A stretch of 34,613 nt of DNA from Nitrospina sp. LS_NOB (GTDB lineage: Bacteria > Nitrospinota > Nitrospinia > Nitrospinales > VA-1), in NCBI GenBank assembly GCA_001542995.1, contig LFLA01000021.1:388875-423487 (forward strand), written 5' to 3'. The position numbers were made by a program, and so were the translations under genes. The notes below the pieces were generated by a model. That model made no database searches. It was not told the DNA's origin and saw only the letters and a program-made list of their open reading frames with translations. The number at the start of each line of letters is the position of its first letter. Position 1 is the first letter of the stretch. Below are positions 1 to 6,416 of the stretch, piece after piece.

Positions 1-2
1 CC

Positions 3-674
3 CTGTTTTTCGCATCCCCTCTCTGGGCTCAAGGGTCCGATGGAGCCCAGCAGCGAAAACTACTACGAACCGGACAACTGGTTCTGGAAGAAATTCAGAA
101 TTCCCCCGACCATAAAATTCCCGCCGGGTTGATCGCTAAAGCCAAGGCCATCATTGTCTTTCCCACTATGGTAAAAGTGGGATTTTTTGTCGGCGCACGA
201 TACGGCAAAGGGTTTGCCTCGGTACGCGCCAAGGAATCTGGTGAATGGGGCGCTCCGGCTTTTCTTTATACCGCCGGCGGCAGTTTCGGCTTTCAATTTG
301 GTGCAGAAGCGGTGGACCTGATCTTGCTCGTTATGACGCAAAGGGGACTGGAAGGACTGCTCAGCGAAAAGTTCACGTTGGGCGGAGATATTGCTTTGGC
401 GGTGGGACCCGTTGGCCGTCATGCGGAAGCAGCGGCAGATGTCTTCATGCAGGGAGAAATTTACTCCTATTCCAGAGCCAAGGGAATTTTTGGCGGAATT
501 TCCGTGAAAGGCACCGTCATCACTTCCGATGTCGATGCCAATCAGGCTTATTATGGAAAACCCCTAACAGCAGAGAACATCCTGCTTTCCAATCAGGCCG
601 GGGAAGTTCCTGAATCCGGAAAACAATTCATAAAAATATTCAACCACCTGGCTCCCTACAAAAAAGGGAAGTAG
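3..674 (+). CDS. SYLF-domain (Ysc84/DUF500-type) exported protein, 5' end missing
   Basis: The frame is open from the left window edge to a TAG at 672-674, so the start lies outside the window. The first visible residues (LFFASPLWAQ) look like the end of a Sec signal peptide with an A-x-A-like cleavage region, which suggests an exported protein. The body reads PAGLIAKAKAIIVFP, then GARYGKGF, then a Gly-rich stretch with FGAEAVDLILLVMT, and later ALAVGPVGRHAEA and YSRAKGIFGGISVKG. These are hallmark blocks of the SYLF family, whose eukaryotic members bind lipids. The bacterial role is not established. A TTG at 129 could be called as a start, but coding sequence clearly continues upstream of it. 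The gene runs toward the oppositely oriented hicBA remnant. Confidence 0.85.
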   Translation: MFFASPLWAQGSDGAQQRKLLRTGQLVLEEIQNSPDHKIPAGLIAKAKAIIVFPTMVKVGFFVGARYGKGFASVRAKESGEWGAPAFLYTAGGSFGFQFGAEAVDLILLVMTQRGLEGLLSEKFTLGGDIALAVGPVGRHAEAAADVFMQGEIYSYSRAKGIFGGISVKGTVITSDVDANQAYYGKPLTAENILLSNQAGEVPESGKQFIKIFNHLAPYKKGK

Positions 675-710
675 CAGTGCTACACTCCATCTGATTCCGG
701 CGAACCAAAA

Positions 711-924
711 CTACAGAAGTTTTTTGAACTCGGCCAAGGTCAGTCCCGCTTGGCGAACGATTGCCCTCAGGGTGCCTTTTGCCATTTCTTTATGATTAGG
801 GATGGTTAACCTTCGGTGAGGCGGATCGGATTTTCTCAGGATAAGATGGGTGATCCAGCACATAACCCAGTTTCTGGAAAGCCTTACAGGCTTCTTTTCC
901 GGAAAGAACGGGAAATTGACTCAA
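711..924 (-). pseudogene. hicA: hicA mRNA-interferase toxin, frameshifted at the active site
   Basis: Reading minus from a TTG that overlaps the hicB stop (TTGA), the first frame gives MSQFPVLSGKEACKAFQKLG then YVLDH, a typical HicA N-terminus. It then runs out of frame to a stop after 42 residues. The next frame picks up exactly at HLILRKSDPPHRRLTIPNHK and continues EMAKGTLRAIVRQAGLT to EFKKLL and a TAG at 711-713. HicA proteins normally have a short Lys/Gly-Ser segment between these parts, ending in the catalytic His of a G-S-H motif. Here that segment is missing, consistent with an 11-bp deletion near 847-852. The toxin should therefore be dead, while its antitoxin is intact. A sequencing error is possible, but an 11-bp loss is an unusual error. 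Confidence 0.8.
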
Positions 925-1133
925 ATGGGAATCTCAACAATTTCTTCTTCAATAGACGGGGGAATCGGTTCATCGTGTTGCTTTAAACTTTCCAGATAAC
1001 CCTTGATGGCATCCTGAATGTTTTCCAAGGCCTTGGAACGGGTCACTCCCTGCGAAACACAACCCGGCAAAGACGGGCATTCCGCTACAAACACACCCTC
1101 TTCATCTTTTTCGATTAGAATTCTGAACTTCAT
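921..1133 (-). CDS. hicB: HicB-family antitoxin
   Basis: From the ATG at 1133 this gives about 70 residues (MKFRILIEKDEEGVFVAECP, then SLPGCVSQGVTRSKALENIQ, DAIKGYLES). This is the compact HicB/UPF0150 fold: a beta-strand pair, the (S/L)PGC turn, then the G-x-T-xx-EA-like helix. Family members bind and neutralise HicA and often autorepress the operon. A TTG at 1142 in the same frame would add three residues, but ATG at 1133 starts at the conserved strand. No separate DNA-binding domain is present, so this is a short HicB. The order is antitoxin first, with the stop overlapping the start of the toxin remnant. Because hicA is broken, hicB is an orphan antitoxin. Confidence 0.82.
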   Translation of the reverse strand: MKFRILIEKDEEGVFVAECPSLPGCVSQGVTRSKALENIQDAIKGYLESLKQHDEPIPPSIEEEIVEIPI

Positions 1134-1368
1134 GACGACCAATATTTAAAAAGGGATCGCTAAACTATAGGTAAATTCTAACCAACCAGTCCTTTAAAAT
1201 CAACTGCAACCTTTGTCGCTATCTCCCGAAACACGGTCGACTGCATCATCGCCGCCATTATGTATCGAAAACAAACAGACGCTTCTGCACAACGATAGCG
1301 ATTTCGACCGGATAGAACCCTGCACCACCCTGAAATGTTTTGAGGTGTAATCTTGGATAGGAAGTTAA

Positions 1369-1806
1369 TTACTCCTTGTTTAGCAGGTTGCTCGCTCCGT
1401 GTTTGCAAACAAAATCCAGTAGTAGTTTTCGCTCCTGAAACCGAATGAACCAAGGTTCTAATTTCTCACTAATATCTTTAACTGGGAAGGCACTTACATA
1501 AAGGTCTTCTCCTGAATCTCCATACTTTTTCTTATACGACTTTCCCCCACTATGGTTCCCACTATAACTATAACCGAGCTTTTGCTGAAAAGCCGCACGG
1601 TCAAATTGCCTCCATCTTGTCTTTAGAGACCTGCCAGTTTCTCCAAAATAAATGATGTTTTTATCAAGCGGGTCAGCCGTGCCGTTTGGCACAGTTCTGA
1701 ATTTAGCCAACATATAAACTCCGGGACAGTTAATATCCGGAAGCACATCTCTATTCTTCCATTGAACCCATTTTGAAAAAACCACTTCCGGTAGTTTTGT
1801 TTTCAT
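1369..1806 (-). CDS. GIY-YIG-like nuclease-fold protein
   Basis: A 145-residue protein with a GIY-YIG-like core. GVY lies at residues 29-31, YFG (in place of YIG) at 53-55, followed by ETGRSLKTRWRQF with an Arg at 64, and a later Glu in RFQERKLLLDF near 125 that could be the metal ligand. The insert between the two Tyr motifs (VPNGTADPLDKN) and a basic Gly/Lys-rich loop (residues 82-96) are longer than in UvrC-type domains. An AAGGGG Shine-Dalgarno-like stretch precedes the ATG at 1806. The fold suggests a nuclease, but substrate and role are unknown. It is not obviously linked to the neighbouring hicBA remnant, from which 200-odd bases separate it. I see no convincing gene in 1143-1368. Confidence 0.6.
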   Translation of the reverse strand: MKTKLPEVVFSKWVQWKNRDVLPDINCPGVYMLAKFRTVPNGTADPLDKNIIYFGETGRSLKTRWRQFDRAAFQQKLGYSYSGNHSGGKSYKKKYGDSGEDLYVSAFPVKDISEKLEPWFIRFQERKLLLDFVCKHGASNLLNKE

Positions 1807-1867
1807 AGAGCCCCTTTATAAGTGTATTAATGCATTATCTCTTTAATTATCGGATAAGCCAAATTCT

Positions 1868-1985
1868 ACTTAGTCGTCTTTGCGAGCGACTGGAAGGAGC
1901 GCAGCAACCCAGCCTTGCAATATTAATTCAATGCCCAATGAAAAAACCTGGATCGCCACGCCGCGTCGCGATTCGCGATGACAAA
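1868..1985. repeat. Palindromic repeat, family A (TTGCGAGC type)
   Basis: The left arm (GTCTTTGCGAGCGACTGGAA...) and right arm (...TCGCGATTCGCGATGACAAA) are imperfect inverted complements around an AT-richer centre. The same arms recur at 14639-14797, 15165-15200 and 30331-30376. This is a dispersed, non-coding palindromic element. The short ORFs across it are spurious. Confidence 0.65.
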
Positions 1986-2016
1986 ACTCCGGGCGGTCAA
2001 TCCAACCCTCCCTAAG

Positions 2017-2173
2017 TCCCTCCCTATGAAGAGAGCTTTGCATAACCCTAGATTCTTCGTCGCTAACGCTCCTCCAGAATGACAAACCTGCGTTTCTTGT
2101 CATTCTGAACGGAGTGAAGAATCTCGCCTTTACGCTTTTTCGACTTACGCAAAGGTCTCTATGAAGGGAGGGA
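2017..2173. repeat. 157-bp foldback element with 29-bp terminal inverted repeats
   Basis: The left end 2017-2045 and right end 2145-2173 match as inverted repeats at about 23 of 29 positions (TCCCTCCCT core, AGAGA, CTTTGC, TAA). Inside lies a nested palindrome: GATTCTTCGTCG...AGAATGACAA near 2050-2086 against TTGTCATTCTGAA...GAAGAATC near 2097-2125, which is repeat family B. The whole element could form one long hairpin, like a MITE. A single similar end recurs at about 33823-33852. Flanking target-site duplications were not evident by eye. Confidence 0.65.
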
Positions 2174-2261
2174 ATCTTTTATCTCTGTTCATCGGTGTTT
2201 GTGATATCCCCAACACTAACATCATGCCCCGAAGGGGTACATCTGTGGCTAATTGTTTTTA

Positions 2262-3020
2262 TTATTGCACCCGGGCGCGGATTTTTGCGCTCAGGGTGTC
2301 GAGCGTAATCACCACAATGGCGATGGCGAGTAACGCCGTCCCCGCTTCGTTGTATTTGAGAAGATTGATCCATTGCTGCAGCAAAAATCCAATCCCTCCT
2401 CCCCCGACAAACCCGATAATGGTCGACATACGCACATTAATATCCCAGCGATAAAAACTGAGTGCCAGAAACGGCAGAATCACCTGCGGCAACACACCAA
2501 AAAAAACCACCTGCAACGGTCTGGCACCCACAGCGGTGATCGCCTCCACCGGCCCCGGATCAATACACTCTATCTGTTCCGAAAATAATTTCCCTAAAGC
2601 CGCGACAGAATGCAGCCCCAATGCCAGCACCCCGGCAAAAGGACCAATGCCCACCCAGACCACAAACAGGATCGCCATGATCAACGGCTCGATGGATCGC
2701 AAAACATTCAAACCGGTTCGCACACCATAATAGACAAAGGTACCCATCCGGTTCCGGGTCATGAGGTTGCGGGCCCCGAGAAAACCTAAAGGTAGCGCCA
2801 CCAGCACGCCAAAAGTAGTCGCCATCAACGCCAGAAAAACCGTTTCCATCATCTTCTCAATGGTCAGGCTCAAAGTTTCGCTGACCTGCCAGCCGCCCTC
2901 CTCCCGACTCAACACGGCCTTCACGGTCTGGCGCGACCGCGCGCGCTGGGCGGCACAATGATCTCTTTCTGGAACGCGCCGGACACATCGGTGGTAAACG
3001 TTCCTAGCGGGAACTCCTGC
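2262..3020 (-). pseudogene. phnE: phnE-type phosphonate ABC permease remnant
   Basis: The intact stretch (2262-2924, GTG start possible) encodes about 220 residues matching the C-terminal permease domain of PhnE: TVFLALMATTFGVLVALPLG, then FLGARNLM, then the EAA-like loop EAITAVGARPLQVVFFGVLP, and the closing VRMSTIIGFVGGGGIGF. In the family this is the membrane subunit of a phosphonate or phosphite importer. Upstream, another frame reads EQEFPLGTFTTDVSGAFQKE and IIVPPSARG, then stops at 2921-2923. This looks like the extracytoplasmic segment that leads into VKAVLSREEGGW, so a one-base frameshift lies near 2925-2955. Nothing of the N-terminal membrane segment remains; homology ends at about 3020, against the next gene. 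No phnC or phnD is nearby, so it is probably non-functional. Confidence 0.7.
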
Positions 3021-3395
3021 TCAATTGTTAGTCGGGTCCAGCGTCACGCTGGTCAGCCAGAGCAACCAGAGTCCGGCAAAAAGAACCGCCGCGTTCAGCT
3101 TGACTGACAAAGAATGCAGGGTCTTGAAGCGGGCTTCAAGGTCAGGCTTTTCCGTTTCGGTGGCATCTTTCAATTGTTCTTTAAGAACTTTTGCCCTGGG
3201 GTTAACTCCGAGGCCTGCACTGGCTGTTCCTAACATCATGATGCCCCAGGCACACCATTTAAGACCGGCTGACCCGTTCAGCAGAAGCACCAGCAATATC
3301 AGAACGCCGCACACATAACCGATCATGTAGTACCGGGGAAAAATGATACCAACCACTTCCCCGGCTTTTTCCCGCTCGAGAGTTTTAAAAACCAC
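3021..3395 (-). CDS. Small DUF4149/TMEM205-like membrane protein, start codon unclear
   Basis: From a GTG at 3395 this is 124 residues with hydrophobic segments around YYMIGYVCGVLILLVLLLNG, WCAWGIMMLGTASAGLG and LNAAVLFAGLWLLWLT, and a charged helix between them. The pattern resembles DUF4149 proteins, whose function is unknown. The same frame upstream encodes TLINFIYLLSLVCWIGSIIF then FSFFVAPVVFK, clearly the missing first transmembrane helix, back to about 3476. The position where an ATG is expected holds ACG (3474-3476), overlapping the pyrF stop, and no ATG, GTG or TTG precedes the helix in frame. Either translation starts at a non-standard codon, or the gene is damaged, or it starts at 3395 without the first helix. 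The last residues (SVTLDPTNN) are encoded by a small hairpin repeat. Confidence 0.6.
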   Translation of the reverse strand: MVFKTLEREKAGEVVGIIFPRYYMIGYVCGVLILLVLLLNGSAGLKWCAWGIMMLGTASAGLGVNPRAKVLKEQLKDATETEKPDLEARFKTLHSLSVKLNAAVLFAGLWLLWLTSVTLDPTNN

Positions 3396-3469
3396 AGGAG
3401 CGACAAAGAAGGAGAAAAAGATAATGCTGCCTATCCAGCAAACCAGACTTAACAGGTAAATAAAATTTA

Positions 3470-4192
3470 TTAACGTGGAGTTGATTGTATTTCCTCAATG
3501 ATTTTTTGCGCCGCTTCTCTTGGGTCTTGGGCATCGCGAATAGGCCTGCCGACCACAATCATATCCGCCCCATCCTCTATCGCCCGGGAGGGAGTTGCGA
3601 TGCGGTTCTGGTCGTCACCCGAAACCTCAGCCCACTGCGGACGGATTCCCGGAACGACAATTTTGAATCCTTCACCACATTTTTGTTTGACCAGACTTGC
3701 TTCCTCTCCCGAACAAATAACCCCGGCACATCCGGAATTTTGTGCCCGCACCGCGCGGTCCAGGACAAGAACGACCACATTAATATCTTCACGAATCCCC
3801 AGACTCGCCAGAGAAGACGCACTCGTACTAGTGAGCACCGTCACCGCCAGAACTTCCAGTCCTGAGCCTTTCACTTCCTCAGCCGTCTCAAGAATCGTCT
3901 CACCCTCTGTAGAGTGGATCGTGATGTACCGCACTCCCAATTTCTCGGCGGATCGCAACGCGCCCCGGACCGTAACGGGAATATCGTGCAACTTGAGATC
4001 AAGAAAAATATTTGCCGCAGAATGATCCTGAATCATTTTAACCACATCAGGGCCTTCACTGATAAACAGTTCCAAACCGATCTTGAAACAACCGACCACC
4101 CCTTCCAGCAATTGGACGTAACGCTTTGCCTCCTTTTTTCCTGGAACATCCAGAGCAAAGATCAACTGGTCTTGTGGATTCATTGTATTCAT
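3470..4192 (-). CDS. pyrF: Orotidine-5'-phosphate decarboxylase
   Basis: 240 residues, the usual length for the short bacterial OMP decarboxylases. It converts OMP to UMP, the last step of de novo pyrimidine synthesis. The beta-barrel opens with LIFALDVP, and the catalytic D-x-K-x-x-D is DLKLHD with Asp65, Lys67 and Asp70. Later blocks TVLTS and VPGIRPQW, and the phosphate-binding VVGRPI near the C-terminus, are present. Two Met codons (residues 1 and 4) could start the protein; the second is nearer the first strand. The 3' end abuts the membrane-protein gene that follows on the same strand, so they are probably cotranscribed. No other pyr gene is in the window. Confidence 0.96.
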   Translation of the reverse strand: MNTMNPQDQLIFALDVPGKKEAKRYVQLLEGVVGCFKIGLELFISEGPDVVKMIQDHSAANIFLDLKLHDIPVTVRGALRSAEKLGVRYITIHSTEGETILETAEEVKGSGLEVLAVTVLTSTSASSLASLGIREDINVVVLVLDRAVRAQNSGCAGVICSGEEASLVKQKCGEGFKIVVPGIRPQWAEVSGDDQNRIATPSRAIEDGADMIVVGRPIRDAQDPREAAQKIIEEIQSTPR

Positions 4193-4236
4193 AAAGTAAC
4201 CACGAAAAATTTAGGAAAGTATATCAGGACTCACAA

Positions 4237-5174
4237 TTAATGATGAAAAAAACTCTCGGGATATCGAGTCATGACTGAATGATTCTGGATGTCCGGCCTT
4301 TTGGAGTCCAACTCCTGCCCGGACAACTCCTTATACATCATTGAAGGCGCATTGCCGCCAGCAGAAATTGTGTGCACAAAACCACTGCCGAAACGCAGAT
4401 TCACATCGGTCAAATGAAACTTGCCATCCCGTATACCCTGGATGGTACAAGGGCCCGTCAAACCCAGCTTGGTTCCCAGCATTTCCACCGTAGCGATGAT
4501 GGCAGAATCCATATTGATACGGCTGACCATGACCTCTCCACCGCGAACCGCTAACCGTTCACGCGGAACAATCAGGCGGGGCGAGCCGTGCTGGTCGAAA
4601 AACGCGTCGACACTGAACTCTTGCCCATCGATCTGCTTTTGAAATATATGGTGGGGATATTTTTTCATGTAAAAATCCAGGTCACCGTAGTCCTCCATGA
4701 CAAACTGGTTCTTACTGCCTTCGCCCCGACGCGGTTTGGCAATGAAGGGGAACGAGAACGAGGTTTCTAATTTTCCCGGCAAAAATGTTTGTGGGGTGTC
4801 GAAACCCTCATCTTTTAAGAACTCAAACAGTTTCCACTTATCGTGACAAATCTCGATAGCACGGTTTTCAGGTATCTACAAACGTCGGCCAATCGCTGAC
4901 GATGTTCTGCGATGAACTCAATAGCTTTATTGGTTAAAGGGATCAGGGCAGAAACCTTTTCGGTTTCGCAAAATTCGAGAACAGAGTGCAGGCATTGAGA
5001 ATCTGAAAAAAGCGGCAACACCTTTGAAAGGTCAGCTTCTTTAAAGGAAGGCGCGAGTGCATCACTATCGGCGCAGATCAACTCAATGGACTGCTGGAGT
5101 TTAGCGTCTTGGAACGCCTGGATCAGGGAAACCCTCCAATGCGAAGCCAGAAATAGAATTTTTAAAGTTTCCAT
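4237..5174 (-). pseudogene. ATP-grasp ligase-type gene, single frameshift
   Basis: Two minus-strand frames together make one ATP-grasp protein of roughly 310 residues. The first (5174 to about 4870) gives METLKILFLASHWRVSLIQA, IELICADSD and LIPLTNKAIEFIAEHRQRLA, a pre-ATP-grasp domain like those of carbamoyl-phosphate-synthase-type ligases. It then goes off frame and stops at 4815. The next frame enters as ENRAIEICHDKWKLFEFLKD EGFDTPQTFLPGK and continues through FPFIAKPRRGEGSKN, the ATP-binding Lys strand, to DVNLRFGSG, the usual E/D-x-N-x-R metal site. The shift is near 4862-4873, next to an A-run (CTGAAAACC on the coding strand). Substrate is unknown. One base error in the assembly would restore the gene. 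Confidence 0.72.
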
Positions 5175-5199
5175 TTAAAGATGTTCTCTTTCCCGAATT

Positions 5200-5754
5200 T
5201 CAATACATCGCCAGATGTCCTATCTGGTTGAGAATCTTTGCCGACGCACCCCAGATTCTATGATGCTGAAACCAGTACATCACCCCTTGTTCATCAGGCT
5301 TGCTCCCGACATCCCGTTGTTGCATGGCAAGCAAGGATGTGAAAGGAATTTCTAAAACTTCATCCACCTCATCCTCTGCAAGTTCATATTCGGGCGCAGA
5401 AGACAGAACGGAAACAAAAGGGGTGATTTCAAATCCCAACCGCGTACTGACCAAAGGAAGTCGGCCTAGTACATCTTCAGGTTCAATTTCAATAGCAACC
5501 TCCTCCTCGGTTTCTCTTAAAGCCGTAGCCAGCAGGTCGTCATCCTCATCTTCTTCAAACACCCCGCCGGGAAAACCCACTTCCCCCGCATGATACTTGA
5601 GGTGCATGGCTCGTTTGGTCATCAACACATAGGTTTTATTATGCCTCGGATAAAGCATCACCATCACTGCGGCCCGCATGGGATGCGCGGGGGTCACTTC
5701 CCGCACCAGAGGGAAATCATGCTGAAGTTTGTGTTTGATTAAAAACAGGTCCAT
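5200..5754 (-). CDS. Nudix hydrolase, CoA-pyrophosphatase (NudL) type
   Basis: 184 residues. The segment VLMTKRAMHLKYHAGEVGFP then GG is the UPF0035 signature that marks CoA-pyrophosphatase-like Nudix enzymes. It is followed by the Nudix box ending ALRETEEEVAI (residues 78-88). The metal-binding REx-x-EE core is intact, but the Gly usually found just after it is Ala87 and the loop before it is one residue longer, with a run of Glu and Asp. Family members cleave CoA to 3',5'-ADP and phosphopantetheine. The substrate here is inferred from the signature only. It lies just upstream of the ATP-grasp pseudogene and just downstream of the ArsC-like gene, on the same strand. Confidence 0.85.
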   Translation of the reverse strand: MDLFLIKHKLQHDFPLVREVTPAHPMRAAVMVMLYPRHNKTYVLMTKRAMHLKYHAGEVGFPGGVFEEDEDDDLLATALRETEEEVAIEIEPEDVLGRLPLVSTRLGFEITPFVSVLSSAPEYELAEDEVDEVLEIPFTSLLAMQQRDVGSKPDEQGVMYWFQHHRIWGASAKILNQIGHLAMY

Positions 5755-5760
5755 AGATCC

Positions 5761-6102
5761 CTACCAAACCTTTTTGTATTCATCGATATCGAACCCGACA
5801 GTGATTTTATTTTTATCCACTGCAATCGGGCGTTTGACCAACCTTCCGTTAGAGGCCAGCAAGTCTATCGCCTGGCTTTCGGTCATGGTCGCCAGTTTAT
5901 CTTTGATCTTCAACTCGCGATACTGAACTCCACTGGTATTGAACAACTTTTTCATTCCCTTGGCTTTCATCGCAGCTTTAAGGATCTGCTTGGTCGGCGG
6001 CGTCTCGGTAATATCGAACAACTCAAACTTAACCTCTCTGTCTTCCAGAAACCGGATCGCCTTACGGCAGGTTCCACATTTATTATAAGAATATAACTTC
6101 AT
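5761..6102 (-). CDS. ArsC/Spx-family thioredoxin-fold protein
   Basis: 113 residues beginning MKLYSYNKCGTCRKAIRFLE, with a Cys9-x-x-Cys12 pair in the position of the ArsC active-site Cys. Then come ITETPP, a helical insert, LFNTSG and a C-terminal block LVKRPIAVDKNKITVGFD. This is the layout of the ArsC/Spx/MgsR/YffB group. The RP motif in KRPI is a family hallmark. True arsenate reductases and uncharacterised YffB-like proteins cannot be separated from this alone, and no other ars genes are near. The stop is a few bases upstream of the Nudix start, suggesting cotranscription. Confidence 0.85.
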   Translation of the reverse strand: MKLYSYNKCGTCRKAIRFLEDREVKFELFDITETPPTKQILKAAMKAKGMKKLFNTSGVQYRELKIKDKLATMTESQAIDLLASNGRLVKRPIAVDKNKITVGFDIDEYKKVW

Positions 6103-6107
6103 CTATA

Positions 6108-6296
6108 CACCTCCTCCGCGACCGGCGTAGCCGCCGGGGGCTAATTGCAATATCTTTATTTTGTCCTCAACAGACCTTCTCGGCTCAAAGGGGTAAATTG
6201 GCAATTACTTTTTAAGCCGAGACAACTCTTAGTTCACCAAAAAGAGTTATTGCCCATTACTCCCGGGCGTGGCCTGGGCACAATATGTTGTGAGCC
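6108..6296. repeat. Non-coding repeat, family D (GCAAT / CCGGCG type)
   Basis: Between the ArsC-like gene and smc (314 bases without a gene) lies GC-rich palindromic material (GACCGGCGTAGCCGCCGG) followed by segments such as GGCAATTAC and GTTATTGCCCATTAC. Similar mixes of CCGGCG palindromes and GGCAAT words occur at 9975-10195, 18356-18436 and 22595-22660. I read it as a diverged dispersed repeat, not coding. Confidence 0.45.
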
Positions 6297-6307
6297 ATGA
6301 TTTAAAG

Positions 6308-6356
6308 TATACCAAACATGGTATAATTTCACTTTACAATATCCCAGGATTGGGAT
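6308..6356 (+). promoter_or_regulatory. Candidate smc promoter region with two inverted repeats
   Basis: A perfect -10-like TATAAT lies at 6322-6327 inside an inverted repeat TATACC-N6-GGTATA (6308-6325). A second hairpin ATCCCA-GGAT-TGGGAT follows at 6341-6356. The -35 region is poor. The ATG of smc is about 90 bases downstream. The site is plausible for smc because the gene upstream points away, but it is unproven. Confidence 0.4.
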
Positions 6357-6416
6357 AATCTTCCTTCCAGAATATATTACTCAAAAGATCCGATAATCCC
6401 CGGGGCCCTACCAAAT

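Noticed and set aside
1178-1453. 91-codon minus-strand ORF between hicB and the GIY-YIG-like gene
   Set aside because: It overlaps the better-supported gene in another frame, and its unique part shows no recognisable domain; a short decayed fragment cannot be excluded.
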